This document shows, piece after piece, positions 26,048 through 35,800 of a stretch of DNA of 51,719 nucleotides. A model generated the notes under the pieces. The model saw only the letters and a list, made by a program, of their open reading frames with translations. It had not been told where the DNA came from and searched no databases. The position numbers were made by a program, and so were the translations under genes. Position 1 is the first letter of the stretch, and every line of letters starts with the position of its first letter. The stretch is from Clostridiales bacterium. GTDB taxonomy: Bacteria; Bacillota; Clostridia; Christensenellales; Aristaeellaceae. The DNA is taken from assembly GCA_004554085.1 (NCBI GenBank), contig SFNY01000048.1:1-51719 (forward strand), written 5' to 3'.

Positions 26048-28607
26048 GCCAGTCGCCTCCCGTGGTAATGTCGGTTTGCAGCGGCACCTCCAGCTGCATC
26101 ACGCCCTCCATGCACTCCTTTAAGAGCGCCGCAGCCGCGTCCGCCTCGTCCGCCGGGGCCTCCAGGATCAGCTCGTCGTGCACCTGAAGGATCAGCTTCG
26201 TGCGCATGCCCCGCCGCTTCAGCTCCCGGTCCACCCGGATCATCGCCAGCTTGATGATGTCCGCCGCCGTGCCCTGGATGGGGCTGTTCATGGCGCAGCG
26301 CTCGCCGAAGGAGCGCACATTGAAGTTGCTGCTGGCCAGCTCCGGCAGGTACCGCCGCCGTCCCATCAGCGTGACCGCGTAGCCGCGCTCCCGAGCCTCC
26401 CGCACGGACTGCTCCATGTAGGCCTTCACGCCGGGATAGCGCTCGAAGTAGCGATTGATGAAATCCCGCGCCTCGCGGCGGCTCACGCCGATGTTCTTCG
26501 CCAGCGCAAAGTCCGAGATGCCGTAGACGATGCCGAAGTTCACCGCCTTGGAGGCCGAGCGCATCTGGTGGGTTACCTGATCAATGGGCACGCCGTAGAC
26601 CTCCGCCGCCGTGCGGGCGTGGATGTCCTCGCCTTTGCGGAACGCGTCGATCATCGTTTCATCGCCGGAGATGTGCGCAAGCACCCGCAGCTCGATCTGG
26701 GAGTAGTCCGCGTCCACCAGCACGTGTCCCGGCTTCGCAATGAATGCGCCGCGAATCTCCCGGCCCAGCTCGGTGCGCACGGGGATATTTTGCAAATTCG
26801 GCTCCGACGAGCTCAGGCGGCCCGTAGCTGTGCCCACCTGATCGAAGTGGGTGTGCACGCGGCCCGCATCGTCGCGAAGCTGAATCAGCGAATCGATGTA
26901 GGTGGAGCGCAGCTTGGAATACTTGCGGTACTCCAGGATCTTCGCGCACACCGGATGCTCCGCCGCCAGCTCCTCCAGCACCTCCGCGCTGGTGGAGTAG
27001 CCCGTGCGGGTCTTCTTCGGCGCAGGCAGTCCCATGCGCTCGAACAGCATCTCGCCCAGCTGCTTGGGGGAATTGAGGTTGATCCTCTCCCCCGCCAGCT
27101 CCGCGATCTCGTCGGTCAGGCGGGCGATGGTCGCGTCGAAGGACACGCCCAGCTCCCGCAGCGCATCCGCGTCCACCAGGAAGCCCTCCTGCTCCATGTC
27201 CCGCAGCACGAAGGCCAGCGGCATCTCGATGTCCCGGAACACGCCGTCCAGGTCGCGCGCGCGCATCTGCTCCGCCTGCTGCACGGCAAGGCGATGAATC
27301 GCCTCCGCAGGGCAGATCGCAAAGCCCGCGATGCCCTCGTCCTCGCACAGCGCGTCCGCTTCAAAGGAGCGCCGCTGGGGGCTGAGCACGTAGGCCGCCA
27401 GCATCACGTCGAAGGCGGACTTCTCCAGCGCCTCCGCCGCCACCGGCAGCGCCTTCACGTTCCACACTTCCACCCGCGCCGCGCGCTTCAGCAGCGGCAG
27501 CACCGCCTCCACGGCCTCCGCGTCGGATACGCCCGCCGAAAGCAGGTCTCCGCCCAGCGGCAGAGACAGGTTCATCCCCGGTGCGGACAGGCTCAGCTCC
27601 GCGCCCAGATGCAGTGCCGCCCAGTCAAGCGCCCCGGTGCCCTCGCACCTCGCGCGCAGCTCGTCAAGGCTCTGAAGGTGCTCCACCTTCGCTTTGGGAG
27701 CCTCCTGCACAGGTTCCGGCTCCACCGCGTCGGGACAGAGCTCCGCGGCCACCTCCGCCAGCTTCTTCGCGGCCATGTTCATGCCCAGCTCCTTCAGCCG
27801 GGGGATGCCGCCCGGTAGGTTTCCCAGCTTCCAGCCGTCGAAGTCCATCTCCACGGGGGCGCTGCGCACGATCTCGGCCAGGCGGCGGCTCATGCGCGCC
27901 TGCTCCGCGCCGCTCAGCAGCTTCTCCCGCAGCTTGCCCTTCTCCTTCGTCTCCGCGTTCGCCAGCGTCTCCTCCAGGCTGCCGTAGGTCTGGATCAGGC
28001 GCAGCGCCGTCTTTTCGCCCACGCCGGTCACGCCGGGGATGTTGTCCGACGCATCGCCCATCAGACTTTTGACGTCAATGAGCTGAATCGGTTCCACGCC
28101 GTAGGTCTCCCGCACGTACTCCGGGGTCACGCGGCAGGTGTCGCTGATGCCCTTGCGGGTGTAGAGGATGGTGGTGTGCTCCCCGGAGAGCTGGAAGGAG
28201 TCGCGATCTCCTGTGACCAGCAGCACCTGCCGCCCGGCCTCCTCGCAGGCCTTCGACACCGTGCCGAGGATGTCGTCCGCCTCGTATCCCGGACACTCCA
28301 GAATTGGAATCTCCATGCGCGCGATCAGCTCGCGGATGATGGGATCCTGGGCGCGCAGATCGTCGGGCATGGGCTTGCGGGTGGCCTTGTAGCCGTCGAA
28401 AATCTCCTTGCGGAAGGTGGGCGCGTGCATGTCGAAGGCCACGGCCAGGCCATCGGGTCTCTCCTCGCCGATCACCTTCAGCAGCATCATCACAAAGCCG
28501 TGCACCGCGTTGGTGGGCGTGCCGTCCGGCGCGCTCATCGGCGTCTGCAGCGCATGATATGCGCGATACATCAGGCTGTAACCATCCAGCAGCACCATCT
28601 TTTCCAT
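26034..28607 (-). CDS. polA: DNA polymerase I
   Basis: Encodes 857 residues. The N-terminal 5'-3' exonuclease (about 1-290) has LLDGYSLMYRAYHAL and SLMGDASDNIPGVTGVGEKT. The middle domain lacks the acidic 3'-5' exonuclease motifs, so proofreading is probably absent, as in many Gram-positive homologues. The polymerase domain has motif A VDADYSQIELRVLAH, motif B KAVNFGIVYG and motif C LQVHDELILE. It replaces RNA primers and fills repair gaps. It heads an operon with coaE, a transglycosylase, a binding protein and a beta-lactamase-like gene. AAGGAG precedes the ATG. Confidence 0.97.
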   Translation of the reverse strand: MEKMVLLDGYSLMYRAYHALQTPMSAPDGTPTNAVHGFVMMLLKVIGEERPDGLAVAFDMHAPTFRKEIFDGYKATRKPMPDDLRAQDPIIRELIARMEIPILECPGYEADDILGTVSKACEEAGRQVLLVTGDRDSFQLSGEHTTILYTRKGISDTCRVTPEYVRETYGVEPIQLIDVKSLMGDASDNIPGVTGVGEKTALRLIQTYGSLEETLANAETKEKGKLREKLLSGAEQARMSRRLAEIVRSAPVEMDFDGWKLGNLPGGIPRLKELGMNMAAKKLAEVAAELCPDAVEPEPVQEAPKAKVEHLQSLDELRARCEGTGALDWAALHLGAELSLSAPGMNLSLPLGGDLLSAGVSDAEAVEAVLPLLKRAARVEVWNVKALPVAAEALEKSAFDVMLAAYVLSPQRRSFEADALCEDEGIAGFAICPAEAIHRLAVQQAEQMRARDLDGVFRDIEMPLAFVLRDMEQEGFLVDADALRELGVSFDATIARLTDEIAELAGERINLNSPKQLGEMLFERMGLPAPKKTRTGYSTSAEVLEELAAEHPVCAKILEYRKYSKLRSTYIDSLIQLRDDAGRVHTHFDQVGTATGRLSSSEPNLQNIPVRTELGREIRGAFIAKPGHVLVDADYSQIELRVLAHISGDETMIDAFRKGEDIHARTAAEVYGVPIDQVTHQMRSASKAVNFGIVYGISDFALAKNIGVSRREARDFINRYFERYPGVKAYMEQSVREARERGYAVTLMGRRRYLPELASSNFNVRSFGERCAMNSPIQGTAADIIKLAMIRVDRELKRRGMRTKLILQVHDELILEAPADEADAAAALLKECMEGVMQLEVPLQTDITTGGDWRACK

Positions 28608-28642
28608 AGCGGGAAGCTCCTTTTATACCATAATCCCAGTTT

Positions 28643-28671
28643 ATTATACCAAAATGCCGCATAAATAGCAA
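28643..28671 (-). promoter_or_regulatory. Promoter of the polA operon
   Basis: Minus-strand TTGCTA (28666-28671), 17 bp, TATAAT (28643-28648), about 35 bp before the polA start. Confidence 0.78.
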
Positions 28672-28713
28672 ACGGCGAAAGCGAACCATTTGTGAAAAAA
28701 CGGTGTTGGGATA

Positions 28714-28742
28714 TGGACAGTTCGGGACGGAGATGGTATGAT
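28714..28742 (+). promoter_or_regulatory. Promoter of the 28803 gene
   Basis: TGGACA (28714-28719), 17 bp, TATGAT (28737-28742) with a TGG extension. It is divergent from the polA promoter. Confidence 0.75.
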
Positions 28743-28802
28743 AAGATGCATACGGTGGAAAATGTCCTGGCCGCCACTGAAACGACATCCTGAGGTGATT
28801 CC

Positions 28803-29276
28803 TTGAAACCGCTGAATTTTATTCTCTGCCTGATCCTGGTGCTGATGCTGGCCTTCGCCGCGTTCTTCTTCGCCGGCGGCACGCTGGCCACCAGCGCCAG
28901 CAGCATCACCGCCGCTGCGGCGGACTATCCCGAGGCCTTCGACTCCATCCGGGGCGTGATCTCCACCAACTCTGCGCCCCAGCTGCTCTCCAGTGAGGCG
29001 CTGGGCGACGCATCCGATTATACACTGGTGGACGTGAACATCACCCTCTCCAACCGCGGCATTTTCGACGCGGAGTGGCTGAACATCCAGGTGGAGGGCG
29101 CGCCCGGCGACGTGGCCGTATACTCCCTCACCGGCGACGGCCTGGACGTGCCCGCGCGCTCCAGCGCACAGGTCAACCTGAAGCTGCTCACCCGCGCCCC
29201 GGCGGACGCCACCCGCCAGATCACCATCCAATACTACGTCTACGGTATCTCGCGCAGCGTCCATGTGACGGCCTGA
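28803..29276 (+). CDS. Exported or membrane-anchored protein of unknown function
   Basis: Encodes 157 residues from a TTG start with GAGGTGA upstream. A single N-terminal hydrophobic segment (LNFILCLILVLMLAFAAFF) can act as signal anchor. The exported part, about 120 residues, looks beta-rich (YTLVDVNITLSNRGIFDAEW, then QITIQYYVYGISRSVHVTA), resembling an immunoglobulin-like or CARDB-type fold; this is only an impression. I do not recognise the family. It is a single-gene unit with its own promoter and terminator between polA and the pterin-synthase-like gene. Confidence 0.72.
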   Translation: MKPLNFILCLILVLMLAFAAFFFAGGTLATSASSITAAAADYPEAFDSIRGVISTNSAPQLLSSEALGDASDYTLVDVNITLSNRGIFDAEWLNIQVEGAPGDVAVYSLTGDGLDVPARSSAQVNLKLLTRAPADATRQITIQYYVYGISRSVHVTA

Positions 29277-29298
29277 CGCGCAGGCCATGCCGCTTTCA

Positions 29299-29334
29299 TC
29301 GGACCCGCCATCACGGCGCGGTCCGCTTTTGTTT
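29299..29334 (+). terminator. Terminator of the 28803 gene
   Basis: Stem CGGACC-CGCC/GGCG-CGGTCCG followed by CTTTTGTTT. Confidence 0.85.
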
Positions 29335-29373
29335 GGTGCGACCGGATTTCAGGGTGAAATTTTCCACCAGATA

Positions 29374-29402
29374 TTGACAATATTTATCTAATGATATATA
29401 AT
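29374..29402 (+). promoter_or_regulatory. Consensus sigma-A promoter of the pterin-synthase-like gene
   Basis: Perfect TTGACA (29374-29379), 17-bp spacer and perfect TATAAT (29397-29402), in an AT-rich island unlike the GC-rich surroundings. Confidence 0.92.
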
Positions 29403-29408
29403 ACTTAT

Positions 29409-29554
29409 TGATATTAGATATTATTAGTTTCAATCCCAATCCACAGCGCCCGGCCTTCGTCGATGGCAGGCGCAGTTCAGAGGAATAATGTGCATCAATC
29501 CTGCGCGCAGGCGGGGCGCGGTTTCCCGCTGAATATACATCTGAGGTGAGAGAA
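29409..29554 (+). promoter_or_regulatory. Structured 145-nt leader of the pterin-synthase-like mRNA
   Basis: Between the consensus promoter and the ATG are at least two potential stems: GCGCC-C-GGCC/GGC-A-GGCGC (around 29437-29471) and CAGGCGGG/CCCGCTG near 29509-29535, which ends shortly before the ribosome binding site. The length and structure suggest a cis-acting regulator. It does not match the preQ1 or tetrahydrofolate riboswitch consensus as I remember them. Confidence 0.4.
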
Positions 29555-30118
29555 ATGAGAAGCATTACGACGCTTGATTTGCAGTACGCACACAGATTCT
29601 ACGGCTTCAAGGGCGAGGCCCAGTACCTGCACGGTCACACCGGCGTTCTGACCATCGAGGTTGAGGACAGCGTGGAGACCGGCGTGAACATGGTCTTCCC
29701 CTGCAACGAAATCCAGAAGACCGCATGGGAGGTTCTGAAGAACTTCGATCACGCGCTAATCCTGCGCGAGGACGATCCGCTGCTGCCCGCGATCCTGGGC
29801 GTGTACGAGGCCCAGGGCATCCGCAACGGCGCGCCCACCAACAAGATGAAGGGCCCGGCCTTCAAGACCGAGCTGGCCACCGCCTATCCCGAGTGCCGCC
29901 TGGTGGTCACCAAGGAGACCATGACCGTCGAGGGCATGATCAAGATCGTGTACGAGCTGCTGAAGGACAAGCTGAACATCGCCAAGCTGACCTTCACCAG
30001 CGGCGTGAATGCGGCCTCCCAGGAGTACCCGGTGGACAAGACCATCGACCGCTGCCCGCTGTGCGGCATCGCGCTGAACGAGAACGGCGTGTGCCCGAAG
30101 TGCGGCTATCGCAAGTAA
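29555..30118 (+). CDS. 6-pyruvoyl-tetrahydropterin synthase/QueD-like protein with C-terminal zinc ribbon
   Basis: Encodes 187 residues. The T-fold metal ligands are visible: YAHRFYG (His) and LHGHTG (two His). The active-site His is in FDHALIL, and TKETMTVEGM is the equivalent of the conserved T-x-E region. The catalytic Cys that normally precedes LHGH (as in QueD H-K-C) is replaced (GEAQYLHGH), so chemistry may differ from queuosine-type carboxytetrahydropterin synthesis. The last 25 residues add a CPLCG-x10-CPKCG zinc ribbon. The ATG follows GAGGTGAG. It is a single-gene unit with no other queuosine or folate genes nearby. Confidence 0.83.
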   Translation: MRSITTLDLQYAHRFYGFKGEAQYLHGHTGVLTIEVEDSVETGVNMVFPCNEIQKTAWEVLKNFDHALILREDDPLLPAILGVYEAQGIRNGAPTNKMKGPAFKTELATAYPECRLVVTKETMTVEGMIKIVYELLKDKLNIAKLTFTSGVNAASQEYPVDKTIDRCPLCGIALNENGVCPKCGYRK

Positions 30119-30157
30119 GCGACAAACGACGGCTACCCACCCGTTGAAAGACGGGAA

Positions 30158-30197
30158 GCGCCCCCGATTGCAAGCAATCGGGGGCGCATTATTGTTT
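30158..30197 (+). terminator. Terminator after the pterin-synthase-like gene
   Basis: 13-bp perfect stem GCGCCCCCGATTG/CAATCGGGGGCGC followed by ATTATTGTTT. A smaller hairpin CCCGT/ACGGG precedes it. The convergent lamin-tail gene stops at its far edge and has no other terminator. Confidence 0.82.
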
Positions 30198-31392
30198 ACG
30201 GATTGGCCCTGCCGGGGCTGGGTTGCTTCACGCTGCTCCAGCTGCCGTCGTCGGCGCGCGACCAGGCCACATCCCGCTGCAGCAGGTCAAACTGCACGCT
30301 GTCCATCTCCCTGCCGTTGACGTCGGAGAGCACGACCTCCTCGCCCTCGGAGCTCAGCGAGAAGCTGGTGTGCAGGTGCGCAGGGTCGTCCTTCCGGTCG
30401 AGACCCGAGGCAAAGACCAGCAGGTATTCTCCGGCTTGCAGGGTAACATCCGGGAAGCGCCACTTGCGCGCGCGGGCGGAATCGTCCGAGAGGTACCAGC
30501 CGGACAGGTTCACCGCCTCGCCGGAGCGGTTGTACAGCTCGATGTAATCGTAGTACTGGCCGTTTTCATCGGCGATGGTCGCGCTGTTGGTGGACATCAG
30601 CTCGGTGACGATCACCGGACTGTCGCTGCGCGGCTGGTTGAGCGCGCGATAGTTTTCCTCGGTGTTGAGCATGCCGGGCGTGGGCATGCTGCTCTCTGCC
30701 CACTTCGAGGTATCCATGCGGGCATAGGAGCAGTTGCGCGTCACTGCGGGCAGGTTCACCGTGTCGATGGCCGTGCCGCTTGCATTGAACAGCATCAGTG
30801 TGTCGCCGGAGGAGGACAGGCGGAAGGGCGCGTGCAGGTCCTCGCCTGCAATCGCACGCAGGCGGCTGTCGGCGTACACCAGCATGCACTCGCCAGCGTT
30901 GAGCCAGACCTCCGGGAAGGTGAGCACCGTCACTGCGTTTGCAGTCTTGGACAGGCTGTAGCCCGCAAGGTTCACCGCGCTCTTGCCGATGTTGGCGATC
31001 TCGATCCAGTCCGGCGTGCTGCCGTCCTCGATGCTCAGTACGCTCTGGTTGCCGGTCATGACCTCATTGATGCGGATCGGGCCGCCGGAGTGGATCTCCG
31101 ACACCGCCTGCACCGCAGGCACGCTGTTCGCCTGCCGCGTCTTCAGCGGGAAGCCGTTGGGCCACAGGCATTGCAGGCTGTAGGCCAGCACCGCCACGAC
31201 CACGCCGCCGATCAGCAGCACGCTCAGCTCCCGCAGCAGCGCGCCGCTTCCACCCCGACGCCGGGGAGAAGGACGCTGCGCGCCGCTTCCCGGGCGAACC
31301 GGAGGCCTGCCGGCGTACTGTCCGGGACGCGGCGCAGGCCGCTGGGGGCCGCGCTGGCCCTGGGGATAGGGCCGTCTGTTGGATTGGCTCAC
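30196..31392 (-). CDS. Membrane-anchored protein with two lamin-tail domains
   Basis: Encodes 398 residues from a GTG start with GGGAGGGAAAT upstream. A cytoplasmic Pro/Arg/Gln-rich tail of about 50 residues is followed by one transmembrane helix (LSVLLIGGVVVAVLAYSL) and then two extracellular lamin-tail (LTD) beta-sandwich domains. The domains show the signature pattern INEVMTGN, TPDWIEIANIG, VNLAGYSLS and the second copy VTELMSTNSA, YDYIELYNRSGEAVNLSGW. It is the last gene of the CotH-VTC-DUF4956 operon and shares its domain type with the first gene. Likely a surface scaffold or binding protein. Confidence 0.88.
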   Translation of the reverse strand: MSQSNRRPYPQGQRGPQRPAPRPGQYAGRPPVRPGSGAQRPSPRRRGGSGALLRELSVLLIGGVVVAVLAYSLQCLWPNGFPLKTRQANSVPAVQAVSEIHSGGPIRINEVMTGNQSVLSIEDGSTPDWIEIANIGKSAVNLAGYSLSKTANAVTVLTFPEVWLNAGECMLVYADSRLRAIAGEDLHAPFRLSSSGDTLMLFNASGTAIDTVNLPAVTRNCSYARMDTSKWAESSMPTPGMLNTEENYRALNQPRSDSPVIVTELMSTNSATIADENGQYYDYIELYNRSGEAVNLSGWYLSDDSARARKWRFPDVTLQAGEYLLVFASGLDRKDDPAHLHTSFSLSSEGEEVVLSDVNGREMDSVQFDLLQRDVAWSRADDGSWSSVKQPSPGRANP

Positions 31393-31439
31393 TGAGATTT
31401 CCCTCCCATAGAAGTTTCAGCCGATTTGCCCGGGGCAGA

Positions 31440-32096
31440 TCAGGCCGACTCTCCGGAGTAGGAAACCAGGGTCGCGTCGTACACGCCCTGCACCGCACGC
31501 AGCTTGTTCAGCAGCGCATCGGGCTTGTCCACGCGCACCTCGTAGGTCGCTTCGATGCCGTTGGAGGAGACGGTCTTGCTCTTGAGCTGCTGGTTGCGCA
31601 CACTGGCCACGATCTGGCTGGCGGCGCGCTCGGCCTCGTCGCCCATGCGCAGCACCAGCAGGAAGCTGTTCATGCGCTTGGACTGCAGGTTGACCACCAC
31701 AGTGATCAGGATGCCGATGCCCACCACCGTCAGCGCGGTCAGGAAGAACTGGCCCGCGCCCAGCAGGATGCCCATCGTCAGCGCCCAGAACATGTACGCA
31801 GTGTCCAGCGGATCCTTCACCGCCGTGCGGAAGCGCACGATGGACAGCGCGCCGACCATGCCCATGGACAGCTGAATGGACTCCTTGATGCACATGACCA
31901 CCGGGCAGGTGATCAGCGTCATCAGCACCAGCGTAAGCGCGAAGTTGTTGGAATACATCACGCCGCGGAAATTCCGGCGGTAGATCCAAGCGATGAAGAG
32001 ACCGACGGCGAATGCCAGCACGAGCGACACGACAATCGTCAGCCAGGATGCGGGGGTGATCGTCTGGGAGCTCCAGAGTCCGGAAATTGCGTTCAT
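31440..32096 (-). CDS. DUF4956 membrane protein
   Basis: Encodes 218 residues. There are four hydrophobic segments in the first 140 residues, with the family hallmark MVGALSIVRFRTAVKDPLD between helices, followed by a soluble C-terminal domain of about 75 residues. DUF4956 proteins are frequently encoded beside VTC-domain polyphosphate polymerases and CotH kinases; the function is unknown. AGGAGG precedes the ATG. It lies 56 nt after the VTC gene. Confidence 0.9.
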   Translation of the reverse strand: MNAISGLWSSQTITPASWLTIVVSLVLAFAVGLFIAWIYRRNFRGVMYSNNFALTLVLMTLITCPVVMCIKESIQLSMGMVGALSIVRFRTAVKDPLDTAYMFWALTMGILLGAGQFFLTALTVVGIGILITVVVNLQSKRMNSFLLVLRMGDEAERAASQIVASVRNQQLKSKTVSSNGIEATYEVRVDKPDALLNKLRAVQGVYDATLVSYSGESA

Positions 32097-32152
32097 GGTT
32101 CGTTCCTCCTAAGTATCTTAAATATTACCTCATCAAAAATCGTATGGCAGCG

Positions 32153-32863
32153 TCAGCCCTGAAGGGGCTCGAAGCGGCGGCAGAGCACGTATTTCGACAC
32201 GGCGCTGCGCTCGGCCTCCACGCCGCTCAGCAGCGCGGCGATGTGAGCCGGAAGGTAGCGGTCGAACTTGACCTCCAGGATCTCCACGTTCCGGTCGTGC
32301 GGACAGACCGTGGGCAGCTCCGCGTTGAACAGGTCGAAGGAGTGCAGGCCGCTGCGCAGCCCCAGATCGAAGGTGATGCGCACGTTCTCCGCCGGGTGCA
32401 GGTAGGCCTCCCGGGCGTAGTCCACGATCACCGCCGGGCGCATCAGCCGCAGCCGCATCTGCACGTACATGTCCTGCAAAAGCGGATTGCTGGATGCCTG
32501 CAGGCCGCGCGGATCGCCGGAGATCAGCTGCTCGCACAGCCGACGGGTGATCTGCACCGAGGACTTCTGGATCAGATCGCCCACTTTGCGCTTGCGCTCC
32601 AGAAAGATCTCCTTGTCGGAGTAGCGGTAGATGCGGATGCGATACTTGTCGCGGTGCATCACGCCCGCCTGCTTGTCGTAAAAGGCGCTGTCGTCGACGT
32701 CGTCGAAGTACAGCGAGCGGATGACGTAGGGGCGGCCGCCCTTGCAGTGGGGATCCAGCTGCATCACGGGCCGCAGCCGCGCGCGCAGCGCGTCCATCTC
32801 CGCCGGATTGATGAAATACTTCAGCTCGTGCCGCGCGGGTAGGCTGGTTCTCTTGTCCTGCAT
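32153..32863 (-). CDS. VTC-domain polyphosphate polymerase-like protein
   Basis: Encodes 236 residues. VTC-domain motifs: RHELKYFI, YVIRSLYFDDVDDSAFYDK, RDKYRIRIYRYSD, IFLERKRKVGDLIQKS and the late EILEVKFDRYLP segment. These basic strands line the tunnel that binds polyphosphate and nucleotide in the yeast VTC4 catalytic domain. No membrane helix is present, so it would act at the cytosolic face, perhaps on the DUF4956 protein. The ATG was chosen because AGGGAGGTG precedes it; it is 5 nt after the CotH stop. Confidence 0.9.
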   Translation of the reverse strand: MQDKRTSLPARHELKYFINPAEMDALRARLRPVMQLDPHCKGGRPYVIRSLYFDDVDDSAFYDKQAGVMHRDKYRIRIYRYSDKEIFLERKRKVGDLIQKSSVQITRRLCEQLISGDPRGLQASSNPLLQDMYVQMRLRLMRPAVIVDYAREAYLHPAENVRITFDLGLRSGLHSFDLFNAELPTVCPHDRNVEILEVKFDRYLPAHIAALLSGVEAERSAVSKYVLCRRFEPLQG

Positions 32864-32868
32864 CCTGT

Positions 32869-35800
32869 TTACGCACCTCCCTGCGCGTTTGTCCACGCCT
32901 GAATCTTTGCGACGGCCTCGCCGAAGTACTTCTGCTTCTCCGCATCCGTGAACTCGAACACGCCGTCGAAGTACTCCAGTATCTTGGTCGGGCGGGTCTG
33001 GGCGTAGTCCACCAGCTCCTTGAGCTGCTTGTTGTACTTGTCCTGCGACATGCCCAGCTTCGTCAGATACTCCGGCAGCAAGCCGTCGATCAGGTCGTAG
33101 CGGGCCTCAAACTTCGCCATCACCGCCTCGGTGGAGAAGGTGGTGGCCAGCTGCTCTCCGAAGTAGGTCAGGAAGCGCTCGCGGATGGTGTCGTTGACCA
33201 TGCAGGCGATGAACAGCTCCGTGCGCGTGTACTTGTTCGTGCCCATGCCCTGGGGATCCAGCCAGCGGCGGATGGAGTTGGTGTCCACATCGAAGGCCCA
33301 GTCCAGATCGAAGAGCACCCATCGCCACTTGCCGTCGGCCTTGGCGTTTCGGTAGCGCTTCACGTTCAGCGTGTCGCCGTTGCCCACGAAGATCTCGATG
33401 GCCATGTACTCGATGTAGTTCTGCAGATCGATGGTCGCGTCGATGCGCTCGTAGACCTCCTGGGTGTTCAGGTTGTTCTTGTTCTCCTTGAGGAAGTCGA
33501 TCAGCGCGGCGTAGGTGTCGTTGGAGCCCTGCATCACGTTGTTGTTGGCCTTCACCAGATCGAGGTCGTCCTCCATGCCCTCCCAGCCCTCAAACTGGCA
33601 GATGGAGTGGGTGTTGATGCGCTCGCGCAGGTACATCATGCTGTAGTACTGGCCGTTGAGATAGCAGACGCAGATCTCCGACTCCTGGTACATCACGGAA
33701 GTATCCTCCGCCAGCGTGGTCAGCACCGAATCGCGCATGAAGGTGCGGTTGTAGTCCTGACCGGAGGCGCGCAGCAGGAAGGACTGATACTCGCCGTAGT
33801 CGCGCTCGGTGAAGATCGGATACTCGAAGCGGCTGGAGCCGTATTCGTTGCGGGCAATGACCTTGAAGGCCTTCACGTCGGCGGCGCGGCTGTACTGGCC
33901 GTGCAGCTTGATGCCGCACTCCTGGGACAGAACCTGCTCGCCGTCGCCCAGGAACAGCTCCACGTGGGCCTCGCGCTCCCAGTCCATCCAGAAGTTCGCG
34001 CCCTTGTTCAGCGAGCCGTAGGGGAACTCCGCCAGGGCGTTGGGGCCCTTGATCATGATGCCGCGATCCTGGCTGGTCAGGTTGTCCCAGTCGGACACCA
34101 GCGACACCACGCGGACGCTGCCCTCGTTGCCCACGTCGTAGAGGTAGCTCTGGCTGTCCATGTAGGACTCCATGTAGCCGTCCCGATAGACGCGCGTGCG
34201 CAGGATGGTGGTGGAGCTGACGGAGATCGGAGCGGTGTAGAGCGTGGAGGACTGATCCGGGTCGGAGCAATCCAGGGTGTAGTAGATGCGGCTGCCGGGC
34301 GCGGCGGAGAGCTCCACCGTGAACGCCTGGCCGCTGCGGAACAGCCCGCCCCGCACGGAATACTCGGCAACCTCCGCGCGGCCGCGATAGCGGCTGGCGC
34401 TGTTGGCGGTGCCCGGCGTGCCCTCGGCGAAGTAGAAGCAGCCGCTCTCGCCGCTCACGCGGCCGTAGGAGATGCCGCCGTACTGCCGGGGCAGGTACAG
34501 CGCATCCTGAATGCTGCCGTCCGGCGTGGAGAGCGCCATGGTGTAGCCGCCCTCCACGTTCAGCGCGAAGTCGGCGTTCAGATAGCCGTCCAGCATGCTG
34601 ACCGTGGTTCCCGACAGGTACACGCCCAGATACTGACCGGGCTGAATCACCGTGCCGGAGGGGAACTGCCACTTGCGGGGCTTGGCAGCATCGTCGGTCA
34701 GGCCGTAGCCGCTCAGATCCACCGCCTGACTGCCGCCGTTGTAGATCTCCACCCAGTCGTACTTCTGGCTGCTGGGCGAAGCCATCACTTCATTGATGTA
34801 CACGCCCGCCGCCGCGCCGAAGCGCTGTGCGTTCAGCGCCGCCGCGTTCTCGTGGGTATTGGCCATGCCGGGTGTGGGCGCCATCTGGGTGCTCCACGCG
34901 CCGTCGAAGTAGCTGTACGCCTGGCCGTTCGCCAGCACAGGCAGCTCCACCGCGGACACGGTCTGTCCGTCGGCGTTGCTCAGGTAGACGCTCTCGCCGT
35001 CGCTGCTCAGCTTGAAGCTGGCATGCAGGTAGCTCGCGTTGTTTTTGCGGTCGTAGCCGGAGCAGTACACCAGCAGGTAGCCGCCCGCCGGAAGCTTCAC
35101 CGCCGGGAAACTCCACTTCTTCAGCCTGTCGCTGGAGTCGGAGAGGTACCAGCCCTCCAGGTTCACATCCGAATCGGAGGTGTTGTGCAGCTCCACGTAA
35201 TCGTGGGTCTCGCCGTTTTCATCCGGGCAGTAGATCGTGTTGGAGCTCATGACCTCGCTGATCTCCACCGCGCCGCTCTGCACGCGAACCTTTGCCGCCG
35301 CGCCGCTGCCCTCATCGGCGATTTCGTTCCTCCGCCCGGGCGTTGCCGCGCCGCTGATCTGCCAGACGCCGTCCGCATCCCGGCAGTAGACCTCGTCCAC
35401 GCCCAGCTCCGGCGTGGTCACGCTGTCGATGGCCGCGCCCTGGGCGTTGAGCAGTACGACCTTGTCTCCACCGGAAGCGGCGAGACGGAAGGGCGCGCTC
35501 AGCGCTTCGCCGGAGGTCGCCGCATCGGAGCCCTCGGCGTAGATCAGCAGATACTCGCCCGGCGCGATGCTCACGTCCGGGAACACGAAGACCTTATTGA
35601 TGTTGGATTCCACCAGCAGCGAATACTTGGAAAGATTGACGGATGTGCTGCCGCTGTTCTCAATCTCGATCCAGTCCGGCGCATCGCCGGTGTCGTTGAA
35701 CAGCGTGGAGCCGTTCTCCGACATGATTTCGCTCAGGCGGATGGCGCTCTGCGTCGCCTCACCCGAAGCCGAACCGCCGTTCAGCAGCGCGCTCCCCTGC

